The position numbers were made by a program, and so were the translations under genes. A stretch of DNA of 64,000 nucleotides, taken from NCBI RefSeq assembly GCF_024199985.1, contig NZ_JANARS010000004.1:62001-126000 (forward strand), read 5' to 3'. This document shows positions 40,478-51,049 of the stretch, one piece after another (within the stretch, counting starts at the first letter, position 1; each line of letters starts with the position of its first letter). A model generated the notes under the pieces. The model was not told the DNA's origin and searched no databases. It was given only the letters and a program-made list of their open reading frames with translations. Source of the stretch: Nocardioides pinisoli (lineage in GTDB: Bacteria; Actinomycetota; Actinomycetes; Propionibacteriales; Nocardioidaceae).

Positions 40478-41647
40478 CTACCCGACCCGCGAGGGCTGGC
40501 CGGCCCGCTGCTCCCGGGCGGCGGGCACGACCAGCGCAGCCGGCATCAGCAGCACCGCGACCACCAGCAACGCCTTGAGCGTGCCGACCTCGTCGCCGAC
40601 GAAGCCGAGCAGCGGCGGACCGGCGAGGAACGCCGCGTAGCCGATGGTCGACACCACGCTGACCCGCGACGCCGCCCGGACCGGATCGTCGGCGGCGGCG
40701 CTCATGCCGACGGGGAAGCCCATCGAGGCGCCCACGCCCCAGAGGACGATGCCGACCACGACCAGCGCGGGCTGCTCGGCCAGCACGATCAGCAGCACGC
40801 CCGCACCTGCGAGCGCCATCGTGCCCCACAGCACGACCACGCGGCCGAACCGGTCGATGAGGCCGGTGCCGGCCAAGCGGCCGGCAGTCATCGCGAGCAC
40901 GAACACGGCGAAGCCCGCCACGCCCACCGCGTGGGACACGTCGTGACCGTCGACGAGGGCGACGGCCAGCCAGTCGTTGGCCGTGCCCTCGGTCATGGCC
41001 AGCGCCAGCACCATCACGCCGATGAGCAGCGTGCGCGGCTCCAGCCACGCACGCGCCGCCGAGGTGGCGGTCTCCTCGTGCCGCTCCACCACCGGCAGGA
41101 AGGACGGCGACGAGCGCCAGACCAGCACGATGGCGAGCAGCACGACGCCGACCAGGTGGGCCACCGCGGGGACCTCGAGCTCGACCAGCAGGGCGCCGAC
41201 CAGCGCGCCGACCACCGTGCCGCCGCTGAACCCGGCGTGGAAGCGCGGCATGATCGTCCGCCTCAGGCCGCGCTCGACCTCGGCACCCTCGACGTTCATC
41301 GCCACGTCCCACACGCCGATGCCGAGACCGTAGACGAAGAGCCCGGCGACGGTCAGTGGCAGCACGTGCCCCAGCCCGAGGGCGGCGGCCGCCATGCCCA
41401 CGGTGGCGGCGGCCGCGCCGAGCCGCACGATGCGCACGGTGCCCAGGGCGTTGATGGCGGCGCCGGTCGTGGGCAGCGCCAGCACCGAGCCCAGGGCGAT
41501 GGCGAGCAGCACGAGGCCGAGCTGGCCGTTGGTGAGCCCGAAGCTCGACCGCACCTCGGGGATGCGGGAGACCCAGCTGGAGAAGACCAGGCCGTTGAGG
41601 AAGAACGTCAGCCCCACGGCGTTGCGGGCGGCGGTCAGGGTCGGCAC
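40478..41647 (-). CDS. MFS transporter
   Basis: A 389-residue major facilitator with about 12 hydrophobic segments. Segment 1 is GLTFFLNGLVFSSWVSRIPEV, and the loop after segment 2 has the shortened MFS motif (INALGTVRIVRLGAAAA). It resembles the YbjJ/'MFS transporter' group near sugar-related LacI regulators. It is divergent from a LacI-family gene across 65 bases holding two perfect palindromes, which suggests the substrate is a sugar or the inducer of that regulator. GTG 41647 is preceded by GAGGAG. It converges with the SNF2 gene (20-base gap). Confidence 0.9.
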   Translation of the reverse strand: MPTLTAARNAVGLTFFLNGLVFSSWVSRIPEVRSSFGLTNGQLGLVLLAIALGSVLALPTTGAAINALGTVRIVRLGAAAATVGMAAAALGLGHVLPLTVAGLFVYGLGIGVWDVAMNVEGAEVERGLRRTIMPRFHAGFSGGTVVGALVGALLVELEVPAVAHLVGVVLLAIVLVWRSSPSFLPVVERHEETATSAARAWLEPRTLLIGVMVLALAMTEGTANDWLAVALVDGHDVSHAVGVAGFAVFVLAMTAGRLAGTGLIDRFGRVVVLWGTMALAGAGVLLIVLAEQPALVVVGIVLWGVGASMGFPVGMSAAADDPVRAASRVSVVSTIGYAAFLAGPPLLGFVGDEVGTLKALLVVAVLLMPAALVVPAAREQRAGQPSRVG

Positions 41648-41670
41648 GGTGCTGCTCCTCGGTGCGGGAC

Positions 41671-41705
41671 GAAACGTTTCGATCGAATCGATTCGATGCT
41701 ATCGT
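41671..41705. promoter_or_regulatory. Twin LacI-type operators and promoter
   Basis: GAAACGTTTC (41671-41680) is a perfect palindrome of the classic LacI-family type. ATCGAATCGATTCGAT (41682-41697) is a second perfect 16-bp palindrome one base away. TATCGT (41700-41705), a TANNNT -10, ends seven bases before the LacI GTG at 41713. Both palindromes lie between the MFS ribosome binding site and this -10, so the regulator can repress both genes. Confidence 0.65.
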
Positions 41706-41712
41706 CCACGGC

Positions 41713-42708
41713 GTGTCCGGTCCAACTCGCAGCCCCGCGCGCAATCCCACGCTGGCCGACGTCGCCGCCGCGGCGGGGGTGTCCCTCTCGACGGCCTCGC
41801 TGGCGTTCTCCGGCAACAAGCCGGTCTCGGAGGAGACCCGCGAGCGGGTGCTGGCCGCCGCGGGAGCCCTCGGCTACGCCGGCCCCAACCCGCTGGCCCG
41901 CAACCTGCGCCGCGGCCGCAGCGGCGTCGTGGGCGTCGCCGTCGGTCGGCTCAGCACGGCCTTCCGCGACCCGGCGGCGCTGCCGATGCTCGACGCCGTC
42001 TCGGAGGTCCTCGACGCGGCCGGACTCGGCCTTCTGCTCATGCCCGAGGGCGACGAGCACGCAGGACTCCCCCTCGACGCCGTCATCTACGACATCTGCG
42101 GGAGCGAGACCTGGGGCGCCTACGACGACCTGGTCGCCCGCGGCGTGCCGCTGGTCGTCGTCGAGGGCCCCGCGTGGGCCGGAGCCACCTACGTCGACGT
42201 GGAGCACCGTCGCGGCGCGGCCGAGGTGGCCCGGCACCTCCACGACCTCGGCCACCGACGGGTCGCGACCCTGACGCTCGAGGCCTCCCACCCCCAGCGC
42301 GAGCGCGAGGCCGGCCTGCGGGACGTCTACCCGGACGCCGAGCTCGTGGGCCCCTGTGCCAGCGACCTCGTCGCCGCCCAGCGCATGGTCGGCGCGTGGT
42401 GGGACGGCGGCGGCGAGGCGAGCGCCGTGGTCTGCCAGAGCGACGTGCAGGCTGCGGGCGTGGTGCTGGAGGCACGACGACGTGGCCTGGACGTGCCCGG
42501 CGACCTCAGCGTCGCCGGGTTCGACGGCGTCGCGACGCCGTGGCTCGACCTCGAGCTCACGACCGTCGTGCAGCCGCTGGCCGAGAAGGGACGGGCCACG
42601 GCCCGGGCCGCCCTGTCCCGCATCGCCGGCGAGCCGGTGGACGACGTGCTGCTGCCCGTCAGGATGCGGGTGGGCGGGTCGACCGGACCGGCGTCGCACG
42701 CGACCTGA
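41713..42708 (+). CDS. LacI-family transcriptional regulator
   Basis: A 331-residue LacI-type repressor. The HTH is at the N-terminus (PTLADVAAAAGVSLSTASLAFSG), followed by the hinge helix (NPLARNLRRGRSG), and a periplasmic-binding-like sensor (about 65-331) with YVDVEHRRGAAEVARHLHDLGH and DLSVAGFDGVATPWLDLELTTV. The ligand pocket cannot be read. Homologues usually begin one or two residues before the HTH, supporting GTG 41713; the frame is open upstream. The -10 seven bases upstream predicts a leaderless transcript. It probably controls itself and the divergent MFS transporter through two palindromes. Confidence 0.93.
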   Translation: MSGPTRSPARNPTLADVAAAAGVSLSTASLAFSGNKPVSEETRERVLAAAGALGYAGPNPLARNLRRGRSGVVGVAVGRLSTAFRDPAALPMLDAVSEVLDAAGLGLLLMPEGDEHAGLPLDAVIYDICGSETWGAYDDLVARGVPLVVVEGPAWAGATYVDVEHRRGAAEVARHLHDLGHRRVATLTLEASHPQREREAGLRDVYPDAELVGPCASDLVAAQRMVGAWWDGGGEASAVVCQSDVQAAGVVLEARRRGLDVPGDLSVAGFDGVATPWLDLELTTVVQPLAEKGRATARAALSRIAGEPVDDVLLPVRMRVGGSTGPASHAT

Positions 42709-43152
42709 CTAGCGCCGGTTCCAGTCGGTGCCCGGCGGCCCGGCCTCCAGCCAGGACTGGAAGCCGGTGAGCGAGGCCTCGCTCATCGCGATCTCCAGCG
42801 GCTCGCCGTCGTAGTGGCACGACGCCACGACGTGGCCGTCGTAGAGCGACATCTCCTCGGCGCCGGCCGGCGCGCGCCGTCCGGCGTACTCCAGCAGGTC
42901 GCGGGCCCACACCCGCTTGGGGCGCGGCGACAGCGAGAAGATCCGGAACCACTCCAGCGACTGGCCGGAGTAGCGGCCGATGCCGAGCAGCCAGCCACGG
43001 CCGGGGTGCTCGCTGCGTGCTCGGTAGCTGAGCTCGAACGTGCCGCCGTGCCGCGCCAGCAGGCGTCGGCGGACGATGAGGGCGATGCCGTAGAGCAGGG
43101 CGAGGAGCAGGCACAGCCCGACGATGTCGAGCGCCCATTCCCAGACCGGCAT
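42709..43152 (-). CDS. DUF2550 membrane protein
   Basis: A 147-residue protein with one N-terminal membrane helix (WALDIVGLCLLLALLYGIALIV) and a basic stop (RRRLLARHG), then a small domain including GRGWLLGIGRYSG, LEWFRIFSLSPRPKRVW and a conserved-looking ending GFQSWLEAGPPG. This is DUF2550, found behind atpC in many actinobacteria; function unknown. A 14-bp-stem hairpin separates it from atpC, so it may have its own transcript or receive read-through. The start may be ATG 43152 or GTG 43158. Its stop directly abuts the convergent LacI stop. Confidence 0.88.
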   Translation of the reverse strand: MPVWEWALDIVGLCLLLALLYGIALIVRRRLLARHGGTFELSYRARSEHPGRGWLLGIGRYSGQSLEWFRIFSLSPRPKRVWARDLLEYAGRRAPAGAEEMSLYDGHVVASCHYDGEPLEIAMSEASLTGFQSWLEAGPPGTDWNRR

Positions 43153-43170
43153 CCACACCCCTCGAACGCA

Positions 43171-43204
43171 GTGAGCGCACGAACCCAGCGGTTCGTGCGC
43201 TCAC
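43171..43204. terminator. Strong hairpin behind atpC
   Basis: GTGAGCGCACGAAC (43171-43184) and GTTCGTGCGCTCAC (43191-43204) form a perfect 14-bp stem with a six-base loop. It starts 25 bases after the atpC stop and ends 18 bases before the DUF2550 start. There is no T-tract. It probably ends most atp transcripts. Confidence 0.75.
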
Positions 43205-43229
43205 CCTAGCGGTCGTCGGACGGGCCTCG

Positions 43230-43633
43230 TCAGGAGGCCCGCTCCACGGCACGGATGCGTGCCTCGGCACGACGCACGGCCTCCTGGGCCGCGTCGTCGT
43301 TCTCGCCGGCTTCCTTGGCCCGCTCGAGGTCCTGGCGCGCCTTCTCCAGGTCGATCTCGTGCGACATCTCGGCTCGCTCGGCGAGGATCGAGACGCGGTT
43401 GTCGGCGACCGAGATGAACCCGGCGTCGACGGCCGCGATCCAGGTCTCGCCCTCCGCCGTCTGCACGTCCACGACGCCCTCGATGATCGAGGACAGCAGC
43501 GGCGCGTGGTTGGGCAGGATGCCGACGTCGCCCTCGGTGGTGCGGGCGATGACCATAGTGGCCTGACCCGACCAGACGAGCCGGTCGGCAGCGACCAGCT
43601 CGACCTGGAGGGCCTTGTCGGTCGACTCGGCCA

Positions 43634-43634
<1 letters not shown>
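43230..43634 (-). CDS. atpC: F1Fo ATP synthase epsilon subunit
   Basis: A 134-residue epsilon subunit. The N-terminal beta-sandwich has LQVELVAADRLVWSGQATMVIA and GDVGILPNHAPLLS, the family signature; the C-terminal helical hairpin (EIDLEKARQDLERAKEAG... EAVRRAEARIRAVE) can insert into F1 and inhibit ATP hydrolysis. Its ATG overlaps the atpD stop by one base (TGATG). It is the last gene of the atp operon before the hairpin. The frame is open further upstream, but that part is inside atpD. Confidence 0.97.
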
Positions 43635-45097
<1,463 letters not shown>

Positions 45098-46024
45098 TCA
45101 CTCACTCCCGGCGTTGGCGTCGGCAAGGGCGTTGACGCCACCGACGATCTCGCTGATTTCCTGGGTAATACCGGCCTGGCGGGCCTGGTTGGCGATGCGG
45201 GTGTACTTCTTGATGAGCTCGTCGGCGTTGTCCGTCGCGGACTTCATCGCCTTCTGACGCGCGGCCAGCTCGGAGGCGGCCGCCTGCAGCAGGGCGAAGA
45301 AGATGCGGCTCTGGACGTAGCGCGGCAGCAGGGAGTCGAGCACCTCCGAGGGGGACGGCTCGAACTCGTAGAGCGGCAGCAGGTCGGCCTTGTCAGGGGC
45401 CTCCGTGCCCTCGACGACCTCCAGGGGCAGCAGGCGCACCGCCGTCGGCTCCTGGCTGAGCATCGAGCGGAACCGCGTGTAGACCACGTGGACCTCGTCG
45501 ACGTCGCGGACGTCGGACTCGCTGTCCTCGGCGTCAGCCAGGAACGCCGCGATCAGCGTGGCGCCGATCTCGGCCGCGACGTCGTAGGTCGGCTGGTCGG
45601 AGAAGCCCGTCCAGGCCTGGACGACCTCCCGCTGGCGGAACTTGAAGTAGGCCTCACCCTTGCGACCGCTGGTGTAGAGGTCGACGTCCTTGCCCTCGCC
45701 CTTGAGCTTCTCGACGAGGCGCTCGGCCTCCTTGATGACGCTCGAGGAGTAGGCGCCGGCAAGTCCGCGGTCGGAGGTGACCACGAGGACGGCTGCCTTC
45801 TTGGGGTCCTCGGGCTCGGTGGTCAGCGCGTGGTCGACGTTGGAGAACGTCGCCACGGCCGACACCGCGCGGGTCAGCTCACGGGCGTAGGGCGCGGCGG
45901 CCTGGGCTCGCTGCTGGGCCTTGATGATCCGCGAAGCCGCGATGAGCTCCATCGCACGCGTGATCTTCTTCATCGACTCCGTCGACTTGATCCGCGCGCG
46001 GTACTCGCGTACGGAGAGAGCCAT
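45098..46024 (-). CDS. atpG: F1Fo ATP synthase gamma subunit
   Basis: A 308-residue central-stalk subunit. The N-terminal helix reads [29 protein letters not shown] and the C-terminal helix [32 protein letters not shown]; together they form the rotor coiled coil. Middle segments such as [14 protein letters not shown] are typical. It starts four bases after the atpA stop. Confidence 0.98.
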   Translation of the reverse strand: MALSVREYRARIKSTESMKKITRAMELIAASRIIKAQQRAQAAAPYARELTRAVSAVATFSNVDHALTTEPEDPKKAAVLVVTSDRGLAGAYSSSVIKEAERLVEKLKGEGKDVDLYTSGRKGEAYFKFRQREVVQAWTGFSDQPTYDVAAEIGATLIAAFLADAEDSESDVRDVDEVHVVYTRFRSMLSQEPTAVRLLPLEVVEGTEAPDKADLLPLYEFEPSPSEVLDSLLPRYVQSRIFFALLQAAASELAARQKAMKSATDNADELIKKYTRIANQARQAGITQEISEIVGGVNALADANAGSE

Positions 46025-46028
46025 GGCG

Positions 46029-47669
46029 TCAGCCCCGCTTCTGCTTGACGATCTGCTCCTGCTCGACGTCCTCGTCCTCGAGGGCGACGTGCTCTTCCTT
46101 GCCGGCCTTGATGCTCTGGCCGTCGGAAGTCTCGAACTGGTCGAGGAAGGAGTCGTAGGCCGAGGCGAGCTCGGCCTCCGCGTCGTCGTCGAACTTCGTG
46201 GTCTCGCGGATGCCGGCGAGGATGCCCTCGTGGCTGCGACGCAGGTAGTCGATGAACTCGTGCTCGAAGCGCAGCACGTCGTCGGTCGGCACCCGGTCGA
46301 GACGGCCGGTGGTGCCGAGCCACAGTGACGCGGTCATCTCGTCCAGCGGGTAGGGCGAGTACTGCGGCTGCTTGAGCAGGGCCATCAGCCGCTGGCCGCG
46401 GTCGAGCTGCTGGCGCGACGCCGCGTCGAGGTCGGAGGCGAACATCGCGAACGCCTCCATCGCGCGGAACTGCGCCAGGTCGACCTTGAGCGAGCCGGTG
46501 ACGGCCTTCATCGCCTTGGTCATCGCCGAGCCACCCACGCGCGAGACCGACACACCGACGTCGATGGCCGGGCGCTGGTTGGCCGCGAACAGGTCGGACT
46601 GCAGGAAGATCTGGCCGTCGGTGATCGAGATGACGTTGGTCGGGATGAACGCCGAGACGTCGTTGGCCTTCGTCTCGATGATCGGCAGGCCGGTCATCGA
46701 GCCCTTGCCCATCTCGTCGGACAGCTTCGCGCAACGCTCGAGCAGCCGGCTGTGCAGGTAGAACACGTCGCCCGGGTAGGCCTCGCGGCCCGGCGGGCGG
46801 CGCAGCAGCAGCGACACGGCGCGGTAGGCCTCGGCCTGCTTGGTCAGGTCGTCGAAGACGATGAGGACGTGCTTGCCCTCGTACATCCAGTGCTGGCCGA
46901 TGGCCGAGCCGGTGTAGGGGGCGAGGTACTTGAAGCCGGCGGAGTCGGACGCCGGGGAGGCCACGATGGTGGTGTACTCCAGCGCGCCGGCCTCCTCGAG
47001 GGCGCCACGCACGGAGGCGATGGTCGAGCCCTTCTGGCCGATGGCGACGTAGATGCAGCGGACCTGCTTCTCCGGGTCGCCGGTCTCCCAGTACTGCTTC
47101 TGGTTGATGATCGTGTCGATGGCGATGGTGGTCTTGCCGGTCGCACGGTCACCGATGATCAGCTGGCGCTGGCCGCGGCCGATCGGCGTCATGGCGTCGA
47201 TGGCCTTGATGCCGGTCGCGAGCGGCTCGTGCACCGACTTGCGCTCCATCACGGACGCGGCCTGGAGCTCCAGGGGACGACGACCGGAGGTCGCGACGTC
47301 GCCGAGGCCGTCGATGGGGGTGCCGAGCGGGTCGACGACGCGGCCGAGGTAGCCGTCGCCCACCGGGACCGAGAGGATCTCGCCGGTGCGGCGGACCGCC
47401 TGGCCCTCCTCGATCTTGTCGAAGTCACCCAGGACCACGACGCCGATCTCGCGGGTGTCGAGGTTGAGGGCGATGCCCAGCGTGCCGTCCTCGAACTCGA
47501 GCAGCTCGTTGGCCATGACCGAGGGCAGTCCGCTGACGCGGGCGATGCCGTCACCGGCCTCCGCGACGGTGCCGACCTCTTCCGTGGTCGCCGTGTCGGG
47601 CTTGTAGTCGGACACGAAGCGCTGGAGCGCGTCCCGGATCTCGTCCGGACGGATGGAAAGCTCCGTCAT
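46029..47669 (-). CDS. atpA: F1Fo ATP synthase alpha subunit
   Basis: A 546-residue alpha subunit with Walker A GDRATGKT, the conserved [18 protein letters not shown] (arginine finger) and [26 protein letters not shown]. It forms the non-catalytic nucleotide sites of F1. An 81-base gap with a tandem 15-bp repeat separates it from atpH, unlike the tight spacing elsewhere in the operon. Confidence 0.99.
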   Translation of the reverse strand: MTELSIRPDEIRDALQRFVSDYKPDTATTEEVGTVAEAGDGIARVSGLPSVMANELLEFEDGTLGIALNLDTREIGVVVLGDFDKIEEGQAVRRTGEILSVPVGDGYLGRVVDPLGTPIDGLGDVATSGRRPLELQAASVMERKSVHEPLATGIKAIDAMTPIGRGQRQLIIGDRATGKTTIAIDTIINQKQYWETGDPEKQVRCIYVAIGQKGSTIASVRGALEEAGALEYTTIVASPASDSAGFKYLAPYTGSAIGQHWMYEGKHVLIVFDDLTKQAEAYRAVSLLLRRPPGREAYPGDVFYLHSRLLERCAKLSDEMGKGSMTGLPIIETKANDVSAFIPTNVISITDGQIFLQSDLFAANQRPAIDVGVSVSRVGGSAMTKAMKAVTGSLKVDLAQFRAMEAFAMFASDLDAASRQQLDRGQRLMALLKQPQYSPYPLDEMTASLWLGTTGRLDRVPTDDVLRFEHEFIDYLRRSHEGILAGIRETTKFDDDAEAELASAYDSFLDQFETSDGQSIKAGKEEHVALEDEDVEQEQIVKQKRG

Positions 47670-47699
47670 CTCATCTCACCTGTTCCTGGGTCTTCACTG

Positions 47700-47729
47700 C
47701 TCGAAAGTTCTGGGCTCGAAAGTTCTGGG
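47700..47729 (+). repeat. Two tandem 15-bp units between atpH and atpA
   Basis: CTCGAAAGTTCTGGG occurs twice in a row (47700-47714, 47715-47729). It lies in the only sizeable gap between the F1 genes. It does not fold into a strong hairpin and is comparatively AT-rich for this genome. Confidence 0.8.
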
Positions 47730-47750
47730 TGCTGCGTGGTGCCGTCGTGC

Positions 47751-48544
47751 TCAGCCGGCGAGGCGGCGCCGGGCCTCGTCGAGACGGCTGGACACCGTCC
47801 CGTCGATGACGTCGTCACCGGTCTCGACGCGGATGCCGCCGATGACGTCGGGGTCGACGACGACGTTGAGGTGGATCTCCCGGCCGTAGTTGCGCGAGAG
47901 CGCCTCGGCCAGCCGCTGCCGGTCGGCGTCGGAGAGCGGACGGGCCACACGGACCGTCGCCACGCCCTGGCCGCGGACCTCGGCCGCCACCTTCTGGTAG
48001 TCGGCCAGTGCCACTCCGACGGTGCGGTAGCTGCCCGACAGCGACTGCTGCACGAGCGCGACCGTCGCCGGGAGCACCTTGTCCCCCAGCAGGTCGGCCA
48101 GCAGCCGCGACTTGTCGTCACGGTTGCGGGCCGGGTCGGACAGCGCGTCACGCAGCTCGGGGTTGTCCTGGACGACCCGCCCGAAGGCGAACAGCTCGTC
48201 CTCGAGGCGACCGGCGTCGCCCCCCGCTGACGTCGCCACCGAGATCACACCGAGGCGCTCGAGGGCGTCGGCGAGGTCGCGGCTGGCGGTCCAGCGCTGG
48301 GCGACCGCGATGGTCACCACGGCCAGCGCCAGGTCGGAGACCTTGCCGGAGAGCACCTGACGGAGCAGCCCGGCCTTCGCGTCGCTGTCGATCGACGCGT
48401 CGGTGGCGACGCGGCGAAGTGCGGGCTCGGAGCGGAGGAGGTCCGCCACCCCGAACAGGTCCCGACCGACCGCGGCCGCGTCACCGGCGCCCGTGAGGGC
48501 GCCGGCGGTGGCGGCGTAGGCGTCGGCAGAGGCTCCTCGCATCA

Positions 48545-48545
<1 letters not shown>
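47751..48545 (-). CDS. atpH: F1Fo ATP synthase delta subunit
   Basis: A 264-residue delta subunit (peripheral stalk cap). The N-terminal part has GVADLLRSEPALRRVATDASIDSDAKAGLLRQV and the C-terminal conserved LSRNYGREIHLNVVVDPDVIGGIRVETGDDVIDGTV. It is longer than the E. coli protein (177), as in other actinobacteria, but not fused to a b subunit as in mycobacteria. The ATG overlaps the atpF stop by one base. Confidence 0.97.
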
Positions 48546-49132
<587 letters not shown>

Positions 49133-49154
49133 CTAGAGCTGGGTGCGACGGTCG

Positions 49155-49364
49155 TCAGAGAGGCAGGACGAACGCGAGCGCGACGGTGATGATGAAGAGC
49201 GCCTCGGCGAGAACGAAGCCAAGGATGGCGATCGACTGCAGACGGCTCTGAGCCTCGGGCTGGCGCGCGACACCGGAGATGAACGCGGCGAAGATCAGGC
49301 CGATACCGACACCGGGACCGATGGCGGACAGGCCGAGACCGACCAGGTTGATGGAGCCTTCCAC
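49155..49364 (-). CDS. atpE: F1Fo ATP synthase c subunit
   Basis: A 69-residue proteolipid with two membrane helices and the polar loop RQPEAQ. The ion-binding carboxylate is Glu54 in [10 protein letters not shown]; the residues expected of a Na+ site (Gln in helix 1 beside Glu-Ser/Thr in helix 2) are not evident, so H+ is the likely coupling ion. The start is GTG at 49364 with AAGGAAAAG upstream. Confidence 0.98.
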   Translation of the reverse strand: MEGSINLVGLGLSAIGPGVGIGLIFAAFISGVARQPEAQSRLQSIAILGFVLAEALFIITVALAFVLPL

Positions 49365-49434
49365 GGCTTTTCCTTTCGTCGGCGACGCGTCTCTCGCGCC
49401 GCTGTTTGGCGAAACTTGTGGGGGGTGGTGCTGA

Positions 49435-50223
49435 TCAGTGCTCGTCGGCGAGGGCCTCGCCGATGTACATCGAGCTCAGGAGGGTGAAGACGTAGGCCTG
49501 GAGGAACATGACCAGCATCTCCAGGAAGCTGACGCCGATGCCCAGCCCGAAGGACAGGACGCCGACGGCGCCGTAGAGGATGTTGCCGCTCGCGAGGAGG
49601 GCGGCACCGCCGGTGGCGAACAGGATCAGCAGCAGGTGGCCGGCGAACATGTTGCCGAACAGACGCAGCGTGAGCGTGAACGGGCGGATGATGATGTTGG
49701 AGAAGAACTCCAGCGGCACGAGCAGCAGCAGGATCGGGCCCTTGACGCCGCTGGGCATGGTGGCGTGCTTGAGGTAGCCGAGCGCACCGTGCTTCCAGAT
49801 GCCGGCGCCGATGTAGAGGAGCCAGCTCATCAGCGCGAGCGGGACGATGAAGCCGATGCGCGAGAAGCTCGGGAACTGCAGGAACGGGATCACGCCGTAG
49901 TAGTTGTTCACCAGGATGAAGGTGAACAGCGTGAACAGGTAGGGCACGAACTTCATGTAGTGCTCGCTGCCGATGTTGTCGCGAGCCATGTTGTTGCGCA
50001 CGAAGCCGTAGATCATCTCGCCGGCGAACTGCAGGCGACCCGGCACCAGCGAGGCGTTGCGCGTGGCGAGGTAGAAGAAGCCGAAGACGATCACGGCCGA
50101 CAGCGCGAGCAGCAGCATCGGCTTGGTGACGTCGCCGAAGATCGGCGGCAGCTCGAAGCTCCCGGGGCCGGGGGCGTGGAATTCCGAACCGCCCTCTGCC
50201 GCGACAGGCTGGCTGTAGCTCAC
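49435..50223 (-). CDS. atpB: F1Fo ATP synthase a subunit
   Basis: A 262-residue membrane subunit with about five to six helices. The essential Arg is in [17 protein letters not shown], and the last helix holds [17 protein letters not shown]. It forms the proton half-channels with the c ring. The start is GTG 50223, which overlaps the atpZ stop by four bases; this fits the homologous N-terminus ([11 protein letters not shown]). Confidence 0.97.
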   Translation of the reverse strand: MSYSQPVAAEGGSEFHAPGPGSFELPPIFGDVTKPMLLLALSAVIVFGFFYLATRNASLVPGRLQFAGEMIYGFVRNNMARDNIGSEHYMKFVPYLFTLFTFILVNNYYGVIPFLQFPSFSRIGFIVPLALMSWLLYIGAGIWKHGALGYLKHATMPSGVKGPILLLLVPLEFFSNIIIRPFTLTLRLFGNMFAGHLLLILFATGGAALLASGNILYGAVGVLSFGLGIGVSFLEMLVMFLQAYVFTLLSSMYIGEALADEH

Positions 50224-50516
50224 TCCGACTCCTCGTTGCTCGTGTTGCTCGTCTTGTTGCTGGCGCGCGCCTGCTCCGCAGCGGTCTGCCGCTGGAGCTG
50301 CACGATCATCATGTACGTGCCAAGTCCCCCGCCGAGCAGGACCCCCGCCGCCACCAGGAAGCGGGTGCCCAGCCACTGGTCCAGGAGCCAACCGACCGCT
50401 CCGTAGAACAGCACCCCGGCCACCAGGTAGCTGGGGGCACTGCTGCGTGGCGGTTGGGAGGAAGAAGCGCCGGACTCGGCCATGGCGCTGCGGACTTTAG
50501 CAGTCGTCGAAGTCAT
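50220..50516 (-). CDS. AtpZ/AtpI-family small membrane protein
   Basis: A 98-residue protein with two membrane helices (YLVAGVLFYGAVGWLLDQWLG and FLVAAGVLLGGGLGTYMMIV), the AtpZ layout, followed by a polar tail (QRQTAAEQARASNKTS). AtpZ and AtpI assist assembly of the c ring or Mg2+/Ca2+ uptake in other bacteria. It overlaps its neighbours by four bases on both sides, so it is translated as part of the atp operon. Confidence 0.85.
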   Translation of the reverse strand: MTSTTAKVRSAMAESGASSSQPPRSSAPSYLVAGVLFYGAVGWLLDQWLGTRFLVAAGVLLGGGLGTYMMIVQLQRQTAAEQARASNKTSNTSNEESE

Positions 50517-50971
50517 GACTCACCCCCGGGCGGGAGGTCGAAGTAGGGGGCCCGCTCGCGTGCGGTCAGCACGAGGTGCGCGACCGTCCACACCAGGGTC
50601 GCGACGACCATGCCCGCGGCCAGCCAGCCTCGCGCCTGGTCGCCCGCGAACGCGTCGCCGCGGGTGATGGCGAGGAAGACCAGGAGCACGATCGCCAGCT
50701 GGGTGGCGTAGGTGACGAGTGCGACGAGCAGGGAGGCCGTGGGCATCGCGCTCGCGACGAGGTGCAACGACAGCGTGCCGAAGGACACCACGAGGACCAC
50801 GAGCCCGGCCCCGACAGCGGCGGCCGCGGCCGCCTCGGCCCCGTGCACGACGGCGGCGAGGAGCACCAGGAGGGCCCCGGCGAGGGACGTCAAAGCGGCT
50901 GCGCGGACGACGGCCCGGACGCCCGGCACGAGGCTGCTGCGGCGGGGGATCGCGCGGCTCTCGGTCGTCAT
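50513..50971 (-). CDS. ATP synthase I-like membrane protein (first gene of the atp operon)
   Basis: A 152-residue protein with four hydrophobic segments (AALTSLAGALLVLLAAVV, AVGAGLVVLVVSFGTLSL, LLVALVTYATQLAIVLLVFL, WLAAGMVVATLVWTVAHLVL), ending RAPYFDLPPGGES. Position and layout match the AtpI-type gene that precedes atpB in actinobacteria. I start it at ATG 50971; an in-frame GTG at 51028 would lie upstream of the likely transcription start, because TAGTTT (51024 to 51019) is a good -10 for the operon. Confidence 0.75.
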   Translation of the reverse strand: MTTESRAIPRRSSLVPGVRAVVRAAALTSLAGALLVLLAAVVHGAEAAAAAAVGAGLVVLVVSFGTLSLHLVASAMPTASLLVALVTYATQLAIVLLVFLAITRGDAFAGDQARGWLAAGMVVATLVWTVAHLVLTARERAPYFDLPPGGES

Positions 50972-51018
50972 TTCGGCGGCCTGTCTGGTCTCGGCGGTCG
51001 GTGCGTGACTGCTCGTGA

Positions 51019-51024
51019 AAACTA
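51019..51024 (-). promoter_or_regulatory. Candidate -10 of the atp operon
   Basis: Reading the minus strand, TAGTTT (51024 to 51019) fits TANNNT. It lies 48 bases before the ATG at 50971 and within a small AT-rich island (51017-51031) that stands out in this GC-rich sequence. The -35 is not convincing. Confidence 0.4.
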
Positions 51025-51049
51025 TCACAAAGTCGTCATGGCGCTGAAA

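Noticed and set aside
47700..47729. LexA/SOS box in the 15-bp repeats
   Set aside because: The GAAC/GTTC half-sites and spacing of the actinobacterial SOS box are not present.
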